Source: an uncultured Clostridia bacterium (GTDB lineage: Bacteria > Bacillota > Clostridia > Lachnospirales > Anaerotignaceae). Taken from it: DNA of 8,151 nucleotides. The notes beneath the pieces are model-generated. The model had not been told where the DNA came from. It did not search any database and saw only the letters and a program-made list of their open reading frames with translations. Positions 1 through 6,230 of the stretch are shown here, in pieces (positions within the stretch are counted from its first letter, which is position 1; every line of letters begins with the position of its first letter). The translations under genes and the position numbers were made by a program. Location of the stretch: NCBI GenBank assembly GCA_937888765.1, contig CALASU010000067.1:1-8151 (forward strand), given 5' to 3'.

Positions 1-1798
1 TGAGTGCTGCTGCAGCTTTGACAGGTTCTGTAACTACAGGGATAAGCAAATGCGGTATGCCGCTGTAGTTGGCAAGTTCCACTACCTTAGGGTCTATCAG
101 CACCAGCTTGACTTCATCAGGTCTTGCCTTATAAAGGATGCTGGCGATTATGCTGTTGATGCATACAGATTTACCTGAACCTGTAGATCCGGCTATCAGC
201 AGGTGAGGCATAGTCTTCAGGTCAGCCACGATAGCCTTTCCTGATATGTCTTTACCTACTGCAAAAGTGATCTTCGATTCAGATTTCTTGAATTCTGCAG
301 AATCTATGATCTCTCTCACTGTGACCATATTGATACGGTCATTTTCTATCTCTATTCCCACTGCCGGATTGCCCGGGTTAGGCGTTTCTATTCTTATACT
401 CTTAGCTTCCATGTTGAGGGCGATATCGTCAGCAAGATTTTTGATACTCTTTACTTTGACGCCCACATCAGGATGCACTTCATATCTGGTTACTGCAGGG
501 CCCTGTGTAACATTAGTTACAGTCGCTGAAATATTGAAGCTTCTAAGCGTATCTTCCAGCTTCATTGCCTTAGCTCTCAAGCTGTTCTCATCTTCCATCC
601 TATTAGATGCAGTCCTGCTTGCTTTCTTGAGAAGATCGATAGATGGGAACTGATAACTTTCGGACGAAGTGAGAGTGATATTGAAATCTTCTTCCTTGAG
701 AGCAGCTTTGGCAGCTTCTGCCTTAGTCAGCTTTTCTTCTGCAGCCTTAGGAGAGAATCCTCCAACGATCACAGGCGCTCTTCCAAAAGCCTCAGCTTCA
801 GGTGCTGCATCTTTTGCGGCCAGTTCAGCTTCTATCTCTGCCTTTTTCCTTCTTCCCCTCTTAGGCTTTTCTTTATTTTCACCAAGAGAGAAGTCAAGAG
901 GTTCTTCTTTCATGCCATCTCTTCCGGAAACTCTGTTATCGCTGTTCATGTAGCCCATGATCTTTCGCTGTCTGTCTGTCATATTATTTGAAGCAGCAGC
1001 TTCACCAAAGGCATTTGAACTATGTGAATCTCTTTCCATCATCATCTGCATCTGCTGATTTCTGATAGCTTCTTCTTTCTCACGTTCGATACGTCTTTCT
1101 TCTTTGGAAACAGCTCTTGCTTCTTTTCTTTCCTTCGCTTTTTCGAAGAATCTTGAAATAGGAGTATCCATGATGAGCAGCAGACAGATTATTATCACTA
1201 CAGATGATAAGATATATAATCCTGCCATGCCTATGAACTTGACGATGATCTTACCAAGCACCATGCCGAAGACTCCACCGTCATCCAGCACCATGCCGTT
1301 ATTGTAATGTACTGCCATATTGAACAGACCATCGTTGATGATTTCGTCTGTGATGAATCTTCCTGAGTTTATCAGTGAGATCATAAAGAAGATGATCAGC
1401 AACAGTATCACCGATTTAGTTCCTGTATGTATAGTCTTTTTGGCGAACAGCAATATACCGTACAATATGAAATAGTACGGTAATATGTATGCGGCAAATC
1501 CGAACAAGCCTTTGAAAACATCTGATAACGCATCGCCTACTGCGCCTGCAAGTGTAGTATGGAATGCGATGGCAAGGAAAACGCCGACAGCGATGATAAG
1601 AATTGCTACGATCTCATCTTTTACTCTGCCGTTAACTTTGCTTTCTGAAGCCCTTGCACTTCGCGAAGCATTTGCTGAGCGCGAAGCTGTGCTCTTTGCA
1701 GAAGAACTTCTTCCTGAAGACTTGCCCTTTGCACCTGACTTAGTATTCTTATTTTTACTGCCCGGAGGTCTACCGGGTTTTCTCTTAGTCCCTGACAT
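1..1798 (-). CDS. ftsK: FtsK/SpoIIIE family DNA translocase, N-terminal part (3' end outside window)
   Basis: This is a membrane-anchored, ATP-driven double-stranded DNA pump of the FtsK/SpoIIIE family, which clears chromosome DNA from the division or sporulation septum. About 599 residues are visible in one open frame. Residues 1-55 are a basic Ser/Lys/Arg-rich tail. About four hydrophobic segments follow, near 61-80, 101-119, 129-144 and 187-209. Next comes a charged Glu/Lys/Ala-rich linker (about 212-375), then the alpha domain starting near SYQFPSIDLL (about 381) and the start of the motor domain. The Walker A motif GSTGSGKS has its lysine at residue 543 and is preceded by MPHLLIA. LVLIDPKVVEL and IPHLLIPVVTEP follow, as is typical of the family. 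Walker B and the DNA-reading gamma domain lie beyond position 1. The ATG at 1798 is preferred because AAGAGG (1810-1805) lies 6 nt upstream. An in-frame ATG at 1825 has no such site. The family call is firm, but FtsK and SpoIIIE cannot be told apart from this part. Confidence 0.95.
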   Translation of the reverse strand, partial: MSGTKRKPGRPPGSKNKNTKSGAKGKSSGRSSSAKSTASRSANASRSARASESKVNGRVKDEIVAILIIAVGVFLAIAFHTTLAGAVGDALSDVFKGLFGFAAYILPYYFILYGILLFAKKTIHTGTKSVILLLIIFFMISLINSGRFITDEIINDGLFNMAVHYNNGMVLDDGGVFGMVLGKIIVKFIGMAGLYILSSVVIIICLLLIMDTPISRFFEKAKERKEARAVSKEERRIEREKEEAIRNQQMQMMMERDSHSSNAFGEAAASNNMTDRQRKIMGYMNSDNRVSGRDGMKEEPLDFSLGENKEKPKRGRRKKAEIEAELAAKDAAPEAEAFGRAPVIVGGFSPKAAEEKLTKAEAAKAALKEEDFNITLTSSESYQFPSIDLLKKASRTASNRMEDENSLRAKAMKLEDTLRSFNISATVTNVTQGPAVTRYEVHPDVGVKVKSIKNLADDIALNMEAKSIRIETPNPGNPAVGIEIENDRINMVTVREIIDSAEFKKSESKITFAVGKDISGKAIVADLKTMPHLLIAGSTGSGKSVCINSIIASILYKARPDEVKLVLIDPKVVELANYSGIPHLLIPVVTEPVKAAAAL

Positions 1799-1804
1799 TT
1801 CTAA

Positions 1805-1810
1805 CCTCTT
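1805..1810 (-). promoter_or_regulatory. ribosome binding site deciding the ftsK start
   Basis: AAGAGG on the minus strand lies 6 nt (TTAGAA) before the ATG at 1798. It favours this start over the in-frame ATG at 1825, which has no purine-rich site and would sit almost at the likely transcription start. Confidence 0.6.
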
Positions 1811-1839
1811 CTTAGTTTTATTCATACATAGATAATTGT

Positions 1840-1869
1840 ATCATAAATATATAAGAAATGATATATGAA
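1840..1869 (-). promoter_or_regulatory. candidate ftsK promoter
   Basis: On the minus strand, TTCATA (1869-1864) and TATGAT (1845-1840) are separated by 18 nt, matching 4/6 and 5/6 of the sigma-A consensus. An overlapping TACAAT (1840-1835) could instead be the -10 box, but it has no recognisable -35. The region is AT-rich, so chance matches are likely and the exact boxes are uncertain. Confidence 0.3.
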
Positions 1870-1878
1870 ATAATTGCT

Positions 1879-1905
1879 GTGACCCCTTTACTTTTATGGG
1901 GTCGC
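1879..1905. promoter_or_regulatory. hairpin in the ftsK/asd divergent region
   Basis: GTGACCCC (1879-1886) can pair with GGGGTCGC (1898-1905) around an 11-nt AT-rich loop. The stem has 8 pairs, one of them G-U. No T-run follows on either strand, so it does not look like a terminator. The loop overlaps the candidate -35 box of asd, so it could be an operator, but this is inferred only from position. Confidence 0.4.
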
Positions 1906-1916
1906 GGTGGTACAAT
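1887..1916 (+). promoter_or_regulatory. candidate asd promoter
   Basis: TTTACT (1887-1892) and TACAAT (1911-1916) are separated by 18 nt, 4/6 and 5/6 matches to the sigma-A boxes. They would give a short leader before the asd RBS at 1959. A second possible -10, CATAAT at 1939-1944, has no good -35. The leader is too short for a lysine riboswitch. Confidence 0.4.
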
Positions 1917-1969
1917 TATTGGCGTATATGATTTTGAACATAATTTAAGTTTACATACAGGAGGTCATC

Positions 1970-2977
1970 ATGAACAGAAAACCAAACATCGCAGTAGTAG
2001 GCGCAACAGGAGTTGTTGGCTCAACTTTCCTGAAGGTGCTGGAAGAAAGAGATTTTCCATTTGAAAATATCTACTTCATGGCATCAGCAAAATCAGCAGG
2101 TAAGAAACTGCCTTTCAAGGGCAAGGAATATATCGTTGAAGAGCTTACGGAAAACTCATTCGACAAACCTATCGATATCGCTCTCTTCTCAGCAGGCGGC
2201 GGCACAAGTGCTAAGTTCGCTCCTATCGCTGCTTCAAAGGGCGTAGTAGTTGTTGATAACAGCTCACAGTGGAGAATGGATCCTGAAGTTCCTCTCGTAG
2301 TTCCTGAAGTAAATCCACAGGACATCGAATGGAACAAGGGTATCATCGCTAACCCTAACTGTTCAACTATCCAGGCTATGGTAGCACTGAAGCCACTGCA
2401 GGACAAATACGGCATCAAGAGAGTTATCTACTCAACTTACCAGGCTGTATCCGGCTCAGGCGTTAAGGGTATCACTGACCTGAAGAACGGCCTCGAAGGC
2501 AAGGACGAACCACTTCAGGCTTATGCTCACCCTATCGCAGGAAACTGCCTGCCGCACATCGATGTATTCACAGAAAATGGATACACTAAAGAAGAAATGA
2601 AGATGGTAAACGAAACAAGAAAAATTCTGCACAATGATGCAATGCGTGTAACAGCAACAACTGTACGTGTACCCGTTTTCGATTCTCACAGCGAATCCAT
2701 CAACGTAGAATTCGAAAATCCTTTCGAACTGGATGAACTGATCGAAGTACTGAAAAACGCTCCCGGCGTTGTAGTACAGAACGACAGCGCAAACAATGAA
2801 TACCCTATGGCAGTGACAGCAGCAGGCAAAGATGAAGTATTCATCGGCAGAATCCGCCGTGACGAAAGTGTTGACAGCGGTGTAAACCTTTGGGTAGTAG
2901 CAGACAACATCCGTAAGGGTGCTGCAACAAACGCTGTTCAGATTGCTGAAACAATCATCAAAAACATGAACGCATAA
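1970..2977 (+). CDS. asd: aspartate-semialdehyde dehydrogenase
   Basis: The enzyme reduces L-aspartyl-4-phosphate with NADPH to aspartate 4-semialdehyde, the branch point to DAP/lysine and to threonine/methionine, in the cytoplasm. The protein has 335 residues, close to the usual length. The dinucleotide-binding loop GATGVVGS is at 11-18. The catalytic cysteine is C131 in ANPNCSTIQ. TYQAVSGSG (156-164) carries the conserved glutamine. RVPVFDSHSES (233-243) holds the likely base H240. The start is set by AGGAGG at 1959-1964, 5 nt before the ATG. It is the first gene of a plus-strand cluster, with dapA 58 bp downstream behind a similar RBS context (AGGAGGTCAT in both). Codon use changes sharply near 2620: upstream it is rich in TCA, AGA, AAG and CCT, as in ftsK for TCA, while downstream it resembles dapA. 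The reading frame and protein nevertheless stay intact. Confidence 0.97.
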   Translation: MNRKPNIAVVGATGVVGSTFLKVLEERDFPFENIYFMASAKSAGKKLPFKGKEYIVEELTENSFDKPIDIALFSAGGGTSAKFAPIAASKGVVVVDNSSQWRMDPEVPLVVPEVNPQDIEWNKGIIANPNCSTIQAMVALKPLQDKYGIKRVIYSTYQAVSGSGVKGITDLKNGLEGKDEPLQAYAHPIAGNCLPHIDVFTENGYTKEEMKMVNETRKILHNDAMRVTATTVRVPVFDSHSESINVEFENPFELDELIEVLKNAPGVVVQNDSANNEYPMAVTAAGKDEVFIGRIRRDESVDSGVNLWVVADNIRKGAATNAVQIAETIIKNMNA

Positions 2978-3035
2978 GATACATAACACCTTAATAATAA
3001 TTAAAAAGTTTCCATATTTCAGGAGGTCATATACT

Positions 3036-3917
3036 ATGTCTATTTTTACAGGTGCAGCAACAGCTCTGGTAACACCCATGCACGCTGACGGCAGCGTAAA
3101 CTACGATAAACTGAAAGAACTGGTTGAATTCCAGATCACAAACGGCATTGACGCTCTGGTAATCTGCGGTACAACAGGCGAAGCAAGCACACTGTCCGAC
3201 GAAGACCAGATCGAATGTGTACGTTTTGCAAAAGAAGTTGCTGCAGGTCGTGTGCCCATCATCGCAGGTGCAGGCAGCAACGATACAGTACACTGTATCG
3301 AACTGGCACAGGCTTGTGAAAAAGCAGGTGCAGACGCAGTTCTTCTGGTAACACCCTACTACAACAAAGCAACACAGAAAGGTCTGATCCTGCACTACAC
3401 AGCAGTTGCAGAAAGCATCAATATTCCTATCATTCTGTATAACGTACCCGGCAGAACAGGCTGCAATCTGGCACCCAAAACAGTATACGAACTGTCCAAA
3501 GTAAAAAATATCGCTGCTGTAAAAGAAGCAAGCGGCAACCTGTCCCAGGTAGCTGAAATTGCTGCACTGTGCGGCCCTGATTTTGATATCTACAGTGGTA
3601 ATGACGACCAGATTCTGCCCGTACTTTCTCTGGGCGGCAAAGGCGTAATCTCCGTACTGTCCAACGTAGCACCCCAGAACACACACGATATGGTTGCAAA
3701 CTTCCTGAACGGGAATGTACAGGATTCCATCAAACTGCAGCTGGATGCCATCGAACTGATCTCCGCACTGTTCTGCGAAGTAAATCCCATCCCCGTAAAA
3801 GCGGCGCTGAATCTGATGGGCTATGAAGTTGGTTCCTGCAAACTGCCTCTGTGCGACATGGAAGAAAAGAATCTGGAAGTACTGAGAACAGCAATGAAAA
3901 ACTACGGCTTGATTTAA
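3036..3917 (+). CDS. dapA: 4-hydroxy-tetrahydrodipicolinate synthase
   Basis: The enzyme condenses pyruvate with aspartate semialdehyde, the product of the neighbouring asd, in the first committed step to DAP and lysine. The 293-residue (beta/alpha)8-barrel protein has all the expected active-site residues. T46 and T47 lie in GTTGE, Y109 in TPYYNK, Y135 and R140 in YNVPGRT, and the Schiff-base lysine K163 in AVKEASG. GKGVISV (201-207) matches the usual pyruvate-site loop. AGGAGG (3021-3026), 9 nt before the ATG, supports the start. Codon choice is strongly biased (mostly CCC for proline, almost only AAA for lysine, no TCA among 16 serines), which suggests high expression or a dialect unlike ftsK. 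A GC-rich palindromic element begins directly after the TAA. The related N-acetylneuraminate lyases lack this pathway context. Confidence 0.97.
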   Translation: MSIFTGAATALVTPMHADGSVNYDKLKELVEFQITNGIDALVICGTTGEASTLSDEDQIECVRFAKEVAAGRVPIIAGAGSNDTVHCIELAQACEKAGADAVLLVTPYYNKATQKGLILHYTAVAESINIPIILYNVPGRTGCNLAPKTVYELSKVKNIAAVKEASGNLSQVAEIAALCGPDFDIYSGNDDQILPVLSLGGKGVISVLSNVAPQNTHDMVANFLNGNVQDSIKLQLDAIELISALFCEVNPIPVKAALNLMGYEVGSCKLPLCDMEEKNLEVLRTAMKNYGLI

Positions 3918-4057
3918 GACCGTGGGGCTCTGCCCCACCACCCCGCTGGGGTATAATACCCCAGACCCCTATACCGCAGAAGCATGTACATGCTTCTGCA
4001 AAATCAGGGTCCAGGGAAATGATTTCCCTGGTGGGAGTTTGAGGGCAAAGCCCTCAA
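3918..4057. repeat. composite palindromic (REP/BIME-like) element between dapA and dapB
   Basis: The 158-bp dapA-dapB gap is filled by a highly structured GC-rich element. Reading inwards, the left arm has a hairpin (stem GTGGGGC, 3922-3938), a 7-nt spacer, a second hairpin (stem CTGGGGTAT, 3946-3964), an 11-nt spacer, and half of a 24-bp palindrome. The right arm, read on the other strand, has the same order: hairpin (stem TTGAGGGC, 4039-4057), 7-nt spacer, hairpin (stem CCAGGGAAA, 4011-4031), 11-nt spacer and the other half palindrome. The arms are recognisably similar in sequence, so the whole is an imperfect inverted repeat that could fold either as five local hairpins or as one long one. 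No T-run follows on either strand, so it is not a standard terminator. It ends 5 nt before the dapB RBS. It resembles the dispersed palindromic repeats of bacterial intergenic regions; membership of a named family is not established. Confidence 0.8.
3976..3999. repeat. perfect 24-bp palindrome at the centre of the element
   Basis: GCAGAAGCATGT is followed immediately by its exact reverse complement, giving 12+12 bp with no central spacer. It is the symmetry axis of the larger inverted repeat and is less GC-rich than the arms. It could be the fusion point of two repeat units or a dimeric protein-binding site. Confidence 0.9.
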
Positions 4058-4075
4058 GAAAAAAGGAGTTTTGAT

Positions 4076-4828
4076 ATGATTAAGATTATGATTCATGGCT
4101 GCGGCGGCAAAATGGGTCGCGTGGTAGCCGAACTGGTTAAAAACGAAGCAGACTGTCAGGTAGTGGCAGGTATCGACCCCGGTATGCCCGCTCTGGAGTT
4201 CCCTGTGTTCCCCAGCTGCGAAGCATGTGATGTGCCCGCTGATGTCATCATCGACTTTTCCACAGCAAAGGCAGTGCCCGCTCTGCTGACATTCGCCAAG
4301 GAAAAACAGATCCCCGTTGTACTCTGCACAACAGCACTTTCTGATGAAACAACAGCAATGATGAAAGAAACAGCAAACGACGTTGCTGTTCTGAAATCCG
4401 CGAATATGTCCGTTGGCGTGAACCTTCTGCTGGATCTGGTACAGCGTGCGGCGGCAATCCTTGCAGAAAGCGGCTTCGATATTGAAATTGTGGAAAAACA
4501 CCACAATCAGAAAATCGACGCCCCCAGCGGTACAGCAATCGCCCTTGCCGATGCCATCAATCAGGCAATGGACGAACGCTATCATTATGTATATGACCGC
4601 TCTCAGGTGCGTGAAAAACGTGAAAAAACAGAAATCGGCATCCATGCTGTACGCGGCGGTACGATTGTAGGCGAGCATGATGTGATTTTCGCAGGCAGAG
4701 ATGAAGTAATCGAACTGAACCACAGAGCAACTTCCCGTGAAGTTTTCGCTGTTGGTGCAGTGAAAGCTGCAAAATTCCTCGCAGGCAAGCCCGCAGGTCT
4801 TTACAGCATGAAAGAAGTTCTGCAATAA
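4076..4828 (+). CDS. dapB: 4-hydroxy-tetrahydrodipicolinate reductase
   Basis: The enzyme reduces the DapA product with NAD(P)H to tetrahydrodipicolinate, the next step towards DAP and lysine. The protein has 250 residues, slightly shorter than E. coli DapB. The Rossmann loop GCGGKMG is at 8-14. The signature EKHHNQKIDAPSGTA (140-154) carries the proton donor H142 and K146. RGGTIVGEH (193-201) is the usual C-terminal motif. The segment written GTTG in many DapB proteins reads CTTA here (84-87), near the nicotinamide site, which is probably tolerated variation. AAGGAG (4063-4068) lies 7 nt before the ATG. No promoter was found between dapA and dapB, so co-transcription through the palindromic element is the simplest view. 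A strong hairpin terminator follows at 4861. Confidence 0.97.
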   Translation: MIKIMIHGCGGKMGRVVAELVKNEADCQVVAGIDPGMPALEFPVFPSCEACDVPADVIIDFSTAKAVPALLTFAKEKQIPVVLCTTALSDETTAMMKETANDVAVLKSANMSVGVNLLLDLVQRAAAILAESGFDIEIVEKHHNQKIDAPSGTAIALADAINQAMDERYHYVYDRSQVREKREKTEIGIHAVRGGTIVGEHDVIFAGRDEVIELNHRATSREVFAVGAVKAAKFLAGKPAGLYSMKEVLQ

Positions 4829-4860
4829 AAATTTAAAAATTAAAAATAAGCAAATAAAAA

Positions 4861-4882
4861 ATCCTCCGAATCATCGGAGGAT
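4861..4882. terminator. bidirectional terminator shared by dapB and the convergent unit
   Basis: ATCCTCCGA (4861-4869) pairs perfectly with TCGGAGGAT (4874-4882) around an ATCA loop. A run of A precedes it and CTTTTTATTTTT follows, so it is rho-independent in both directions. It ends the plus-strand dapB transcript and, 4 bp past the TAA at 4887, the minus-strand unit. Confidence 0.9.
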
Positions 4883-4886
4883 CTTT

Positions 4887-5384
4887 TTATTTTTCTGGTT
4901 TGATCTGATAGATCGCTTCTGCTTTTTCGGCAATTCCCGCAGGCAGCATTGCCCCTGTCAGAATCAGATCCATATTTTCAGGACGTTTTTCCAGCAGTTC
5001 TTCCACTTCCGCTTCCTGCAGATAGCCTTTTTCCACACATTCCAGAATGCCGTCCAGCATCAGCATTTCACATTCGCCGGTATCCACAATTTTTTTCGCA
5101 AAATTAAATGCATTGCGGATTTCGGCAGACATTTCTTTCTTTAATGCTTCATTTGTTTCCGCTTCCAGTAATGCTTCTTCCTTACGGGATTTTTCAAACC
5201 GAAAAATACGAAAATCCGGTTCCAGCTTCTGCAGTATCCCTATTTCCTTACTGTTATAGTAATCCAGGAACTGAATCATGACCACGCGCAATTCCTCGCC
5301 AATGGCACGCAGCCCAAGGCCAACCGCTACGCTGGTTTTCCCCTTTCCCATGCCATAATAAATGGAAATCTGACCTTTTCTCAT
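4887..5384 (-). CDS. divergent cob(I)yrinic acid a,c-diamide adenosyltransferase (CobO/BtuR) family protein
   Basis: This 165-residue protein resembles the CobA/CobO/BtuR ATP:corrinoid adenosyltransferases, which add the 5'-deoxyadenosyl group to reduced corrinoids. The visible support is the N-terminal IYYGMGKGKTSVAVGLGLRA (8-27, P-loop G11-T17), followed by RVVMIQFL (33-40), which matches the family. Later motifs are degenerate. The Walker-B-like stretch ends LMLDG (108-112) where the family usually has LDE, the TGR motif is TGA (144-146), and the C-terminal ADLVTEM-like segment is replaced by AEAIYQIKPEK. A GAATG-like acidic linker region (65-90) is rich in Glu and Lys. AGGAG lies 10 nt before the ATG. 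No other cobalamin gene is nearby. The gene is last in a minus-strand unit behind an SSB-like gene (50-bp gap). The fold family is fairly sure, but adenosyltransferase activity is not. Confidence 0.75.
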   Translation of the reverse strand: MRKGQISIYYGMGKGKTSVAVGLGLRAIGEELRVVMIQFLDYYNSKEIGILQKLEPDFRIFRFEKSRKEEALLEAETNEALKKEMSAEIRNAFNFAKKIVDTGECEMLMLDGILECVEKGYLQEAEVEELLEKRPENMDLILTGAMLPAGIAEKAEAIYQIKPEK

Positions 5385-5434
5385 GTTCTTTTCACTCCTG
5401 CTTCTTCTATCGGATCTTTCATCCGGATTTCTTA

Positions 5435-6094
5435 TCAGTCAATCTTTTGTACCGCTGTTTCCCTTTCCCCTCTTTCAGGTACTTCAATCTTGGAAACAGA
5501 CACTTCATAGGCGATCCGTTCTTCTACCATTTCGCCAATCCGTTTCTGGTATGTTCTGCTTTGCACTCTGCCCCAAATCCTGATATTTTCGCCAACCTCA
5601 AGATTTGCCATGTATCTCGCATTTCTCCCCCATGCAATACAGGGGATATAATCCGATTTATTATATGCACGATTTACCGCTACCAGAATATCAGAGATTT
5701 CTCTGCCAAAGGGTGTTTTGCGATAAATCGGAGGCTTGCAAAGAAAACCATTGAGGAAAATCTGATTTTCGCTCTTTGTTTCTTCTTCCTCCATCAGACG
5801 GATTTCTCTTGCAAAAACCGTCAATATCAGACGATTTTTCTTGCTGTTATAATTGTTGTAGCTGCGAAGCTGACCTGCAATGTCTACTTTCACACCTACC
5901 TGCAGTTTCTCCCGATCGATCAACCGTTCCGAAACGGTAACCGGAAGAATATCCGCTTTGTCGCTCAGACGTTCAGAGGAAACCTGAAAGGTATAAAACC
6001 CTTCTCCGTACACCTCATGGCTGAAGACACATCCCGCCACAATCTCACCGGCAATCTGTACCGTGTTGTTTTCAGGCAGTACATCCATCTGCAT
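5435..6094 (-). CDS. single-stranded DNA-binding-like protein with two OB folds
   Basis: The protein has 219 residues and appears to contain two tandem SSB-type OB folds. The first, about residues 10-100, begins NTVQIAGEIVAG and ends RLILTVFAREIRL. The second, about 110-206, is closer to canonical SSB, with GREISDILVAVNR (130-142), DYIPCIAWGRNARYM (148-162) and IRIWGRVQSRTYQKR (171-185). Bacterial SSB usually has one OB fold and an acidic tail ending in DDDIPF. Here the C-terminus is ETAVQKID, so the partner-binding tail is missing. This suggests an auxiliary, single-chain SSB-like protein rather than the main replicative SSB. The ATG at 6094 is chosen because AAGGAG (6107-6102) lies 7 nt upstream. 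A longer frame from a TTG at 6118 would place that site inside the coding region. It is probably co-transcribed with the adenosyltransferase-like gene downstream. Confidence 0.8.
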   Translation of the reverse strand: MQMDVLPENNTVQIAGEIVAGCVFSHEVYGEGFYTFQVSSERLSDKADILPVTVSERLIDREKLQVGVKVDIAGQLRSYNNYNSKKNRLILTVFAREIRLMEEEETKSENQIFLNGFLCKPPIYRKTPFGREISDILVAVNRAYNKSDYIPCIAWGRNARYMANLEVGENIRIWGRVQSRTYQKRIGEMVEERIAYEVSVSKIEVPERGERETAVQKID

Positions 6095-6101
6095 CGTATC
6101 T

Positions 6102-6107
6102 CTCCTT
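6102..6107 (-). promoter_or_regulatory. ribosome binding site deciding the SSB-like start
   Basis: AAGGAG on the minus strand is 7 nt before the ATG at 6094. It rules against the upstream in-frame TTG at 6118 as the start. Confidence 0.75.
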
Positions 6108-6230
6108 TTCTTTGCCAAGGAATCGCCTCAGCAATGTTTGTTCAGTAGTTCAGTTTATGCAAAAACAACCTCCTATAGAATCAGTTTCTTCTAAACTTCC
6201 CCTGCTTTGAACCATTTAACGAATGCCCTC

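Noticed and set aside
1799..1969. Lysine riboswitch (L-box) upstream of asd
   Set aside because: The space is shared with the ftsK promoter and is too short. None of the long conserved L-box helices is visible, only one simple hairpin.
1858..2064. 68-codon plus-strand open frame starting in the divergent region
   Set aside because: It runs into asd in the wrong frame, has no RBS and covers the promoter region.
2456..3941. Long minus-strand open frames opposite asd and dapA
   Set aside because: They are antisense shadows of strongly biased codons, rich in Cys and Phe, without RBS or recognisable domains.
3952..3957. TATAAT inside the second hairpin of the element, a possible dapB promoter
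   Set aside because: No -35 match lies 16-18 bp upstream and there is no extended -10. The motif is explained by the loop of the CTGGGGTAT stem.
3851..4042. 63-codon plus-strand open frame across the dapA end and the palindromic element
   Set aside because: It overlaps dapA in another frame, has no RBS, and is generated by the GC-rich hairpins rather than by protein coding.
4039..4075. Last hairpin of the element as a rho-independent terminator
   Set aside because: On the plus strand it is followed by A and G, and the T-run on the minus strand precedes rather than follows the stem.
5447..6148. 233-codon plus-strand frame opposite the SSB-like gene
   Set aside because: The minus-strand frame has a clear RBS and OB-fold motifs; the plus-strand one has neither.
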